Origin: Maribacter algarum (ex Zhang et al. 2020)
GTDB taxonomy: Bacteria; Bacteroidota; Bacteroidia; Flavobacteriales; Flavobacteriaceae
DNA length: 64,000 nt
Assembly (NCBI RefSeq): GCF_005885635.1
Contig: NZ_VATY01000004.1
Span: 1 to 64,000, forward strand
Reading direction: 5' to 3'
Shown: piece after piece, positions 48,080 to 55,506 of the stretch
How the letters are laid out: every line of letters begins with the position of its first letter
Numbering within the stretch: the stretch's first letter is position 1
Notes under the pieces: generated by a model
Seen by the model: the letters and a program-made list of their open reading frames with translations, nothing else
Databases searched by the model: none
What the model was told of the DNA's origin: nothing
Translations under genes and position numbers: made by a program

Positions 48080-48856
48080 CTAGAGAAAGGAAATAACCGC
48101 TTTAGAAAACGCTTCGGTTTTATAAGTACCATTATGGTCGCCTTTTATAATTTGTAGTTTACTCTTCGGAATTACTTTTGATAAAGCAGCAGCATCGCCA
48201 TTGTCCCTGTCCTCATCTCCCACAAGAACCATTACCTTTGCTTTGATGACCTGAAGCTGCCTTTTAGTTGTAACGGATTGATGCTTTTGCTGCAAATACA
48301 AACATTTTAAATCAGCTCCAATAGATTTTGCGTATTCCACTGCGCCCTTTGTCTCTTCGGTTATCTTTCCGTCAAAGGCATCTTTAAAAATAATGCGTCG
48401 ATGCCAATTCGGGTTGGTAAAATCAATCCCCATTCCGCCTAGAACCGCCTTTTTGATTCGACGGGTTTTAGTTAATAGTTTCGCCAAAACAATACTCCCA
48501 CGGGAATAACCAACAGCGTCATATTTACGAATTCGTAGTTCGGCCATTAAGAAAAGTAGGTCCATAACCTCTGCATCTTTGGAATAGGCGTCTTCATCGT
48601 GAGGTTTATCTGAGTCCCCGTTCCCACGTAAATCGGGAACAATTACACGATACCCTTTTGCTAGTAAATCTTTTTTCAAGGCCGTCTTATCCCAAGATTT
48701 TCGCGTGTTGATAAAGCCGTGAATCAGCAGTATTGGCTTTCCTTCACCCTCATCGGTATAGGCAATTTTGGTATCATCAAAAGAGTTAAAGTATTTTGTC
48801 TGGCCCGACATGGCAATGCTAAATAAAAGTAGGGCAAGTAATAAAATTTGACGCAT
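48080..48856 (-). CDS. secreted alpha/beta hydrolase
   Basis: 258 residues. A signal peptide (1-19) precedes an alpha/beta-hydrolase domain with oxyanion motif LIHGF, nucleophile Ser118 in GYSRGS, acid Asp214 or 216 (VGDEDRD) and His241 (KGDHNG). The triad is complete. It is probably a periplasmic esterase or lactonase of unknown substrate. It begins 2 nt after the glycoside hydrolase gene, so it is probably the last gene of the SatD-DUF3307-hydrolase run. Confidence 0.9.
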   Translation of the reverse strand: MRQILLLALLLFSIAMSGQTKYFNSFDDTKIAYTDEGEGKPILLIHGFINTRKSWDKTALKKDLLAKGYRVIVPDLRGNGDSDKPHDEDAYSKDAEVMDLLFLMAELRIRKYDAVGYSRGSIVLAKLLTKTRRIKKAVLGGMGIDFTNPNWHRRIIFKDAFDGKITEETKGAVEYAKSIGADLKCLYLQQKHQSVTTKRQLQVIKAKVMVLVGDEDRDNGDAAALSKVIPKSKLQIIKGDHNGTYKTEAFSKAVISFL

Positions 48857-48858
48857 TC

Positions 48859-50019
48859 TTATTCTATTTTTCTTGTCATTTTCTTAATGTATGCTACCTC
48901 CCCTTCAGAAAAAGGTGTTCCATCAAGTCGTAATATATCATGGTGCCAAAGCTTGGGTTCAGATGTAAAAGTAGAATCCCAGCTCTTCCACGGGTAGATT
49001 GTATTTGTTTTTCCAGCTACAAACCCCCAGTTGATAGCAGCAATTTTGTTTTCTTTCAAAATAGACATAACCGTCTCGAAAGTATTTCCTGTGGCGCGTG
49101 CTAGGTATTCGGTACATAACAAAGGGCGCTCAAATTTTTTGAGTTCTGCTATTTTTTGTCCTACACGGTTCATATCGCCATCATAGGTATGAAACGAAAT
49201 AACATCTGAGTTTTCAATCATATAACGGTCCAAGGCAGGCAAACTATCCAAAGTACCCCAATGGTCTATATTTCCTCTCCAAATACCTGTAGTCAAAGGT
49301 TGTTTCGGATTTACTTCACGAGACCATCGCATTACTTTTTTGAGCAATTTAAGGGAATAATCATGCTTGTTCTCAACCTCTAATTCCTTTCTTCCTGGTT
49401 GACCAGCTACGTTATCGGGTTCGTTGTAGACATCCCACACAAGAACCCTATCATCATTTCCAAAACGAGTTAAGACTCCTTTGATATAGTTCTTTACTTC
49501 ATCATGACGTGTGGAATCTCCTAATATTTCAGCGCCAGGAGCCTGTACCCAACCAGAATTATGTACGTGGGGAATCGGTTCCGGTTGTTTCCCTAGTTTC
49601 GGAATCGGGTGCCATACATCATCCAATAAGACGAACATCGTTTTTATTCCGTGGGAATCTGAAATTTTCAGATATTCTTCCAAGTGATTTAAAAAGCCAA
49701 GGGAATCTTGCTCCCAAAGTAAATTATGCAAGTAAACCCGATGTAGATTCATCCCTAAATCAGCCGACCATTTCAGTTCCCTATCGATGGTTTCAGGGTC
49801 AAAAGTATCGGCTTGCCAAAACTCTAATTGGTTTATAGATGAACTTGGGTTAAAGTTTGTTCCCACGAGCCAGGGTTGTTTGTCATACCATTCCCAGGCC
49901 TTTTCTTTTGACCATCTTTCTGCAAGAACGGTTTTAATTTCTTCAGATTTTATTTCTTTCTTTTTCTCCGCACAAGAAAAAACGATTATTGCTATGGTTA
50001 AGAGTAGAATCTTCTTCAT
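48859..50019 (-). CDS. glycoside hydrolase lipoprotein, clan-A (GH5-like)
   Basis: 386 residues. The lipobox VFSC (Cys16) marks a lipoprotein. The (beta/alpha)8 domain has acid/base Glu200 in VYNEPDN and candidate nucleophile Glu304 in LLCTEYLA, the arrangement of clan GH-A enzymes such as GH5. Neighbouring NLHRVYLH and ISFHTYDGD fit the substrate cleft. It probably trims a beta-linked glycan at the cell surface. It is 17 nt downstream of the DUF3307 gene and 2 nt upstream of an alpha/beta hydrolase gene. The link to the SatD signalling pair is by position only. Confidence 0.85.
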   Translation of the reverse strand: MKKILLLTIAIIVFSCAEKKKEIKSEEIKTVLAERWSKEKAWEWYDKQPWLVGTNFNPSSSINQLEFWQADTFDPETIDRELKWSADLGMNLHRVYLHNLLWEQDSLGFLNHLEEYLKISDSHGIKTMFVLLDDVWHPIPKLGKQPEPIPHVHNSGWVQAPGAEILGDSTRHDEVKNYIKGVLTRFGNDDRVLVWDVYNEPDNVAGQPGRKELEVENKHDYSLKLLKKVMRWSREVNPKQPLTTGIWRGNIDHWGTLDSLPALDRYMIENSDVISFHTYDGDMNRVGQKIAELKKFERPLLCTEYLARATGNTFETVMSILKENKIAAINWGFVAGKTNTIYPWKSWDSTFTSEPKLWHHDILRLDGTPFSEGEVAYIKKMTRKIE

Positions 50020-50036
50020 GACCTATTCATTTTTGA

Positions 50037-50735
50037 TTATAAATTAATATAAACGATTCCTGTTATTATGGCAATTCCGAAGCTTATCAATGTACCAATT
50101 AAAATATATTCGGTCAATTTTCTGCTATTGCTTTCCTTTAAATCATTAAAACGAAAAACCGATTTAGCCGTAATTAGAAGGCCGATTGCACCCCACTGGT
50201 CAAGGATAATAAAGGCCAATACAAACAAACGTTCAATAATGCCAATATACTTCCCAGCATTTGGTAAAGATTTATGGTCCATTTCTAATTGTTTGGACAT
50301 CTGCTCTAAAAGTTTGCTCATTATTATGGCTGCAGGAAAACTCACAAATACTGCTGCTGTAATCAAATTCCAATCCAAAAGTTCAAAGAACTCCAGCGTA
50401 TGCATCCACAAATTGTCAAAATATGCGCAGCAATATAGTATTAGGATATGTAAAACCTGGTCAATAAAAAATGGTATGCTCTTATTTTTAAATAATGGGT
50501 TGACATATAATTTTATCAAGTCAATAAGATAATGTGATACTAGAATGACAATGGCGATTTTCCAATAGCTTAAATCCCATAGCAAAAGCATGGTTGCCGC
50601 AAAATGAATCAGTACATGAAAGTATAGGTACTTCGACGACGCTTTATTTTTTTCTTTGTGGAGCACCCATTTGTTGGGTTGCACTAGGAAATCGCCAATT
50701 AAGTGTGCTAAAAACAGTTTTGTGAACAAAATCAT
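50037..50735 (-). CDS. DUF3307-family polytopic membrane protein
   Basis: 232 residues with about six membrane helices. Conserved polar residues lie inside or beside helices: HLIGDFLVQP (His11, Asp15), FHVLIHF, SHYLIDLIK, FFIDQVLHI, and later ERLFVLAFIILDQWGAIGLL. The His/Asp clusters recall membrane-embedded metal-dependent hydrolases, but this is my reading, not an established function. Its ATG overlaps the SatD stop by 4 nt (ATGA), so the two are made together. SatD and DUF3307 pairs recur in other bacteria. Confidence 0.88.
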   Translation of the reverse strand: MILFTKLFLAHLIGDFLVQPNKWVLHKEKNKASSKYLYFHVLIHFAATMLLLWDLSYWKIAIVILVSHYLIDLIKLYVNPLFKNKSIPFFIDQVLHILILYCCAYFDNLWMHTLEFFELLDWNLITAAVFVSFPAAIIMSKLLEQMSKQLEMDHKSLPNAGKYIGIIERLFVLAFIILDQWGAIGLLITAKSVFRFNDLKESNSRKLTEYILIGTLISFGIAIITGIVYINL

Positions 50736-51343
50736 GGTTTCATTCTTTTTACGGTTTGAGGGTAATATTCTAATAGTTGTAGCACCAAATCCAATCGCGC
50801 TCTTTTTTGCCGCTGACTTACGGCAGACTGTTGAATACTGAGCTGTTCAGCTATGTCTTGCTGTGAGGTTTTAGGATGAGCCAATACTATCGCAATAATC
50901 TCCGCGGAAACTGATGTCCATTCATCCATGAAATCAAGTGCAAGCTTAATCATTAAATTAAGACTTTGGTCTTCTTTTTTATTTCCCGTAGCAATAGCTA
51001 AGTTTAATTTTTCCTCTTTCAAAGTTTCAAAAGTGCGCCCTGAGCGCTGATGCGCCGTTCCATTAGATTCACTAACGCTAGAACCTTTGAAACTCTCAGA
51101 ACCTACACCAATGGCCATACGAACGTCTAAATCTTTAATCGATTTTACAACGGCCTTTATTTGCAAAGCTGCCCATAGCGCTTTCTTAGGAGCTATCTTA
51201 AGCTGAAATTCATCACCCCTATAAATCTCCCAATCACTAGGGGTTTCACCCCATTTCGAGAACTGTTTTTTAAGTACATCAATCCATTCGGAAGCCTTGT
51301 GCCCCTCTGAATTAATAATATCCCCTGTAATTATTGCTATCAT
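50732..51343 (-). CDS. SatD-family protein with C-terminal helix-turn-helix
   Basis: 203 residues. Residues 1-110 are the SatD domain: AIITGDII (Asp8), YRGDEFQL (Asp44/Glu45), RMAIGVGS (75-82) and AHQRSGRTFETL (97-108). Residues about 145-185 are a helix-turn-helix (TSQQDIAEQLSIQQSAVSQR) of the region-4/LuxR-like type. The order Asp strand, GDEF hairpin, IGVG strand resembles GGDEF and class III cyclase folds, so a nucleotide-binding or cyclase-like domain is inferred. Four phased repeats fill the 112 bp upstream and probably bind its helix-turn-helix. It overlaps DUF3307 by 4 nt. Confidence 0.85.
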   Translation of the reverse strand: MIAIITGDIINSEGHKASEWIDVLKKQFSKWGETPSDWEIYRGDEFQLKIAPKKALWAALQIKAVVKSIKDLDVRMAIGVGSESFKGSSVSESNGTAHQRSGRTFETLKEEKLNLAIATGNKKEDQSLNLMIKLALDFMDEWTSVSAEIIAIVLAHPKTSQQDIAEQLSIQQSAVSQRQKRARLDLVLQLLEYYPQTVKRMKP

Positions 51344-51346
51344 AAA

Positions 51347-51454
51347 ATATAAGCTAAAACGCTAATATATGAATATATAAGCTAATTCGCTAATAATTAA
51401 TCAATATAAGCTAATTCGCTAATAATATGTAGTTATAAGTCAATCAGCTAATAT
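51347..51454. promoter_or_regulatory. array of four phased 22-bp repeats upstream of satD (operator array)
   Basis: Four copies of a unit with core ATAAGCTAATTCGCTAATA start at 51347, 51375, 51404 and 51433, with periods of 28, 29 and 29 bp. Copies 2 and 3 are identical over 22 bp; copies 1 and 4 are degenerate. Each unit contains two direct GCTAA half-sites 8 bp apart. The array fills the whole gap between the SatD start codon and the upstream methyltransferase gene and must overlap the promoter. The regular spacing indicates cooperative binding of one protein, most simply SatD itself. Confidence 0.85.
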
Positions 51455-51455
51455 T

Positions 51456-51908
51456 TTAAAACCACCTACGCACCAAAGTGCAATATTGTTTGTATTCTTT
51501 ATTGAATAGTTTCGACAACATCTCCTCTTCAGGAATTATCTGAAAAGCATTCATATACCCCACAAAACCAGCTGCCATCAATACATTAAAAGCATTTCCT
51601 AACCACAAACCCCAAGCGAGAAGCGCTAGTAAAAGTCCTAAATACATCGGATTTCTCGAAAATTGATAGATTCCAGAAGTTACCAATTTTGAAGCCCTTG
51701 AAGGTGCGGTAGGGTCCACTGTTGTTTTTGATTTGAAGAATTGAAGAATTGAGATAAAGCCAATGCATCCGGCAATTGCTAATAAGCCATACATCAAATA
51801 TTTTCTTCCGAAGAAATCAAAATAGCCCACAGGAAGAAAACGAGCTAGTAGGTACATCAAAGCTCCAAAGGCCATAAAAACAAGAACAGGTGGTACTTTC
51901 AGTCGCAT
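51456..51908 (-). CDS. isoprenylcysteine/phospholipid methyltransferase-family membrane protein
   Basis: 150 residues with four membrane helices. The C-terminal signature of the ICMT/PEMT-like family is clear: SRNPMYLGLLLALLAWGLWL, then PEEEMLSKLFNKEYKQY and VRRW, the SAM-binding part. It methylates an unknown lipid or small molecule at the membrane. Its start is 68 bp from divergent rdgB. It lies upstream of satD on the same strand, separated by the repeat array. Confidence 0.9.
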   Translation of the reverse strand: MRLKVPPVLVFMAFGALMYLLARFLPVGYFDFFGRKYLMYGLLAIAGCIGFISILQFFKSKTTVDPTAPSRASKLVTSGIYQFSRNPMYLGLLLALLAWGLWLGNAFNVLMAAGFVGYMNAFQIIPEEEMLSKLFNKEYKQYCTLVRRWF

Positions 51909-51936
51909 AGAAAACTTTTAGAGCTCCTAAAATTAC

Positions 51937-51944
51937 TACTTTTG
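51937..51944 (+). promoter_or_regulatory. -7 element (TACTTTTG) of rdgB
   Basis: An exact TAnnTTTG 32 bp before the rdgB ATG, in the gap to the divergent methyltransferase gene. No obvious TTG element. Confidence 0.5.
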
Positions 51945-51975
51945 AACTCAGTTTTACACCCTGAACTTCAAATAC

Positions 51976-52557
51976 ATGAAATTAGTCTTTGCTACCCATA
52001 ACCAAAATAAATTCGAAGAGGTCAAAGTATTACTTCCGCCCTATATAGAATTAGTATCATTAACCGATATCGGATGCTATGATGAAATACCAGAAACTTC
52101 AGAAACACTCCAAGGAAATGCACAAATAAAAGCTGATTTTGTTACAGATCATTATAATTTACCATGTTTTGCAGACGACACCGGACTCTTAGTTGACGCT
52201 TTAAACGGAGCTCCAGGGGTATACTCAGCACGTTACGCAGGTGAGCAGAAAAATGCTGAAGACAACATGAACAAATTGTTATCGGAATTAGAAAATAAAG
52301 ACTCTCGTTCCGCGCGTTTTGAAACAGTTATTGCCTTGAACTTAAAAGAACAAAATATACATTTCACAGGGGTTGCTAAAGGGCAAATTACCAAAGTTAA
52401 AAATGGCCAAAAAGGTTTTGGTTATGACCCCATATTTCAACCCGAAGGCTACGAAAAAACCTTCGCTGAGCTATCATTAGAAATCAAAAACACAATTAGC
52501 CACAGAGGCAAAGCTATTCAACAACTAGTTACATTTCTACAAAAGCAGTCATATTAA
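51976..52557 (+). CDS. rdgB: non-canonical purine NTP pyrophosphatase RdgB/HAM1
   Basis: 193 residues. It hydrolyses dITP, ITP and XTP to monophosphates and keeps deaminated purines out of DNA. Motifs: [13 protein letters not shown] (substrate lysine), [26 protein letters not shown] (metal Asp), GFGYDPIF and the C-terminal [10 protein letters not shown]. All expected residues are present. It is monocistronic, followed by a promoter element for the helicase gene. Confidence 0.97.
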   Translation: MKLVFATHNQNKFEEVKVLLPPYIELVSLTDIGCYDEIPETSETLQGNAQIKADFVTDHYNLPCFADDTGLLVDALNGAPGVYSARYAGEQKNAEDNMNKLLSELENKDSRSARFETVIALNLKEQNIHFTGVAKGQITKVKNGQKGFGYDPIFQPEGYEKTFAELSLEIKNTISHRGKAIQQLVTFLQKQSY

Positions 52558-52568
52558 TAAATTAGAAG

Positions 52569-52576
52569 TATCTTTG
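52569..52576 (+). promoter_or_regulatory. -7 element (TATCTTTG) of the DEAD-box helicase gene
   Basis: An exact TAnnTTTG 108 bp before the ATG, giving a leader of about 100 nt. The leader contains a 7-bp stem TAATCGC (52637-52643) with GCGATTA (52664-52670) ending 14 nt before the start codon. Confidence 0.55.
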
Positions 52577-52684
52577 CCGCTTCAATTAACGCCGCTGGTA
52601 TAGCATGTGTTGCGCCGAGTAAATAGGTTATATCGATAATCGCTCTATGCAACATCCGTATTTGCGATTAAAGTATAACTTATC

Positions 52685-54490
52685 ATGACAAAATTTGAAG
52701 CACTAGGGCTTGACAAGTCCCTATTAGATGCTATTGCCGATTTGGGATTTGAAAATCCTTCTGAAGTACAAGAAAAAGCAATCCCGATTTTATTAGAAAC
52801 CGAAACCGATTTGGTCGCGCTCGCCCAAACTGGCACAGGAAAAACTGCAGCTTTTGGTTTTCCATTAATTCAAAAAATAGATAGTAATAGCAGAACTACA
52901 CAAGGATTGATTCTCTCTCCTACTCGTGAGCTTTGTTTGCAAATTACTAACGAACTCAAGCTCTATTCGAAGTATGAAAAAAACATAAACACTGTTGCCA
53001 TCTATGGTGGCGCCAGTATTACTGAACAAGCACGTCAAATCAAGCGCGGAGCACAGATTATTGTCGCTACTCCCGGTCGAATGAAGGATATGATCAACCG
53101 TCGTTTGGTTGATATATCTAAAATTGATTACTGCGTGTTAGATGAGGCCGATGAAATGCTCAACATGGGCTTTTTTGAAGATATCAAAGACATTCTATCG
53201 AACACTCCTGATGAGAAGTCTACGTGGTTGTTTTCGGCTACAATGCCCAAAGAAGTATCGATAATTGCAAAAAAATTCATGTATAGCCCTCAAGAAATCA
53301 CTGTTGGGACTAAAAATGCCGGTACTTCAACGGTACAACATGAATATTATGTGGTAGGTGGGAGAGATCGCTATCCAGCCTTAAAGCGATTGGCAGATAC
53401 AAATCCTGATATATTTTCAGTAATCTTTTGTAGAACTAAACGGGATACGCAAAAAGTAGCAGAAAAACTAATCGAAGACGGATATAGCGCAGGTGCGTTA
53501 CACGGGGACCTGAGTCAAAACCAGCGGGATTTGGTGATGAACTCTTTCCGTAAGAAACAGATTCAAATGCTGGTGGCGACAGATGTCGCTGCACGTGGAA
53601 TCGATGTAGATGACATTACCCATGTTATAAACTATCAACTTCCTGATGAAATCGAAACCTATACTCACCGTAGTGGACGAACAGGAAGAGCAGGAAAATC
53701 TGGAATTTCAATGGTTATAGTTACCCGCAGTGAAATGCGAAAAATTAAATCCATCGAAAATAAGATTCAACAGAAATTCATATCTAAGAAGATTCCGACA
53801 GGAATGGAAATCTGTGAAATTCAGCTATATCACCTAGCAAACAAAATCAAGGATACAGAAATCAATGAAGACGTAGAAGGGTATCTACCCGCTATTAATG
53901 ATGTATTGAAAGATGTCGATCGTGAAGAATTAATTAAGAAAATAGTATCCGTAGAATTTACGCGTTTCTTTAATTATTACAATAAAACTCGTGATTTAAA
54001 CCAAGATTCCGGAGATCGAGGAGGAGACAGAAGTCGAAGAGGAGGTGAGGCCCCAAGTTCAGGCTCGGTACGTTACTTTATTAATGTGGGAGAAAAGGAT
54101 GGATACGACTGGATGTCGTTAAAGGATTTCTTGAGAGAAACCGTAGGCCTTGGTAAAGATGATGTCTTTAAGGTTGATGTAAAAGATAGCTTTTCTTTCT
54201 TTAATACGGATGCAGAAGTTACTGAGAAGATTTTAGCCACCTTTACGGACCTTAAAGTAGAAGGAAGGTTCGTTAATGTCGAAGTATCTAAAAACCCTGG
54301 AGGGGGTGGTGGTAGAAGAGACCGCAACAGAGGTAAACGAAGTGGTGGTGGCGGAGGCTTTCGAAGAGATCGCGGCAAAAGCGGCGGCGGAAGCGGAAGA
54401 GATAGAAGCAAAAAAAGAGACCGAAGCTACGGCAAAAGTGAAAATTCTGGAAACAGAAGAAGCAAACGCAAAAAAAACGATTTCTTTTAG
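52685..54490 (+). CDS. DEAD-box RNA helicase with DbpA-type RNA-binding domain and Gly/Arg-rich tail
   Basis: 601 residues. RecA domain 1 has AQTGTGKTAAF (motif I), PTREL, TPGR, DEAD and SAT. RecA domain 2 has ARGIDV and HRSGRTGRAG. A DbpA-like RNA-binding domain lies at about 455-535 (VRYFINVGEKDGYDW), followed by a disordered basic tail rich in Gly, Arg and Lys. The layout resembles DeaD/CsdA proteins that unwind RNA during ribosome assembly or in the cold. The long structured leader suggests post-transcriptional control. A terminator follows. Confidence 0.96.
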   Translation: MTKFEALGLDKSLLDAIADLGFENPSEVQEKAIPILLETETDLVALAQTGTGKTAAFGFPLIQKIDSNSRTTQGLILSPTRELCLQITNELKLYSKYEKNINTVAIYGGASITEQARQIKRGAQIIVATPGRMKDMINRRLVDISKIDYCVLDEADEMLNMGFFEDIKDILSNTPDEKSTWLFSATMPKEVSIIAKKFMYSPQEITVGTKNAGTSTVQHEYYVVGGRDRYPALKRLADTNPDIFSVIFCRTKRDTQKVAEKLIEDGYSAGALHGDLSQNQRDLVMNSFRKKQIQMLVATDVAARGIDVDDITHVINYQLPDEIETYTHRSGRTGRAGKSGISMVIVTRSEMRKIKSIENKIQQKFISKKIPTGMEICEIQLYHLANKIKDTEINEDVEGYLPAINDVLKDVDREELIKKIVSVEFTRFFNYYNKTRDLNQDSGDRGGDRSRRGGEAPSSGSVRYFINVGEKDGYDWMSLKDFLRETVGLGKDDVFKVDVKDSFSFFNTDAEVTEKILATFTDLKVEGRFVNVEVSKNPGGGGGRRDRNRGKRSGGGGGFRRDRGKSGGGSGRDRSKKRDRSYGKSENSGNRRSKRKKNDFF

Positions 54491-54503
54491 TTAATTCTAT
54501 ATT

Positions 54504-54530
54504 AAAAAATACGCTTCGGCGTATTTTTTT
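54504..54530 (+). terminator. intrinsic terminator with TTCG tetraloop
   Basis: AAAAAATACGC (54504-54514), loop TTCG, GCGTATTTTTTT. The UUCG tetraloop closed by C-G is highly stable. It is 14 bp after the helicase stop codon. Confidence 0.95.
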
Positions 54531-54567
54531 ATTTTGTTTAGTATCTTTAAAATTGGATTTTAATTGA

Positions 54568-55356
54568 ATGCAGAAAAACCTACTCCTTCTTTTTATATTT
54601 TTTAATTTCTTCGGATTCTCCCAAGAGGATGAGAAAAGTAAGGAAAATCGTGAGTTTAAAGCTGTGGTCGTCAATGCGCAAACTGATGACACCATGGAAA
54701 GCGTTCACGTGGTAAACCTTAATCAAGTTATTGGCACGATTACCAATAAAAAAGGTGAGTTTGCTATTACTGCCGCCGTAAACGACACACTATATTTTTC
54801 TTTTTTAGGATATAAATCACAAAAGATTCGAGTAACTAATGACATGTTTAAGTTTGAGGACACCAAAATATCGCTTACAGAGCTCGCTTATGCACTTGAA
54901 GAAGTAATTGTAAGGCCATACCAATTAACGGGTTACTTGGAGATTGATGTCAAAAACCTTCCGATTAATAATGCGTATCAGTATAGTATTTCGGGACTTT
55001 CAGTAGGTTATGAAGCCGGAAACAAAAACCCTAGTGCAGTGACCAAGGTACTTGGTGCAATTCTTAATCCCGCCGATTTATTACGGAACCTCTTTGGAAA
55101 GAAACCGGCGCAAATGCGAAAATTAAGACAGGTAAAAGAAGATGATGAAATTCGAAATTTACTTGCTTCTAAATTCGACCGAGAGACCTTAGTCGAACTT
55201 CTGCAACTGGAAAAAATGGATATAGAAGATATTCTGAACAACTGCAGTTATTCAAAATCGTTCATTAAGACTGCAAATGACCTTCAAATTCTTGATGCCA
55301 TAAGTGGGTGTTATGAGGATTATAAGGTTTTAAATAGAGATAAAAGGGGCAAGTAA
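54568..55356 (+). CDS. secreted carboxypeptidase-regulatory-like domain protein
   Basis: 262 residues. A signal peptide (1-19, ending FGFSQ) precedes a carboxypeptidase-D regulatory-like beta-sandwich (about 29-115, AVVVNAQTDDTMESVHVVN, then GEFAITAAVNDTLYFSFLGY). This is the domain that usually precedes TonB receptors. No plug or barrel follows. Instead comes a charged helical region (FGKKPAQMRKLRQVKEDDEIRN in part). Probably periplasmic or outer-membrane associated. Function unknown. Confidence 0.85.
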   Translation: MQKNLLLLFIFFNFFGFSQEDEKSKENREFKAVVVNAQTDDTMESVHVVNLNQVIGTITNKKGEFAITAAVNDTLYFSFLGYKSQKIRVTNDMFKFEDTKISLTELAYALEEVIVRPYQLTGYLEIDVKNLPINNAYQYSISGLSVGYEAGNKNPSAVTKVLGAILNPADLLRNLFGKKPAQMRKLRQVKEDDEIRNLLASKFDRETLVELLQLEKMDIEDILNNCSYSKSFIKTANDLQILDAISGCYEDYKVLNRDKRGK

Positions 55357-55506
55357 CCTTTTGGCTATTTAATGAAATCATATTCTTTTCTAAATCTATT
55401 GAATTCAACTCTCCTGATTATCAGCACTTCATACCCTATTAACACTGATAGAAATAAATTTTCGAATGACAGCTTCATTTTATAGCTTTAGGAAAAATAA
55501 TTTCAA

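Noticed and set aside
51347-51454. CRISPR array reading of the satD upstream repeats
   Set aside because: Units are degenerate, spacers are 6-7 bp and there are no cas genes; operator sites are the better explanation.
54276-54494. Ala/Glu-rich ORF inside the helicase gene
   Set aside because: It is a shadow frame of the Gly/Arg-rich tail of the DEAD-box helicase; the composition follows from the other frame.
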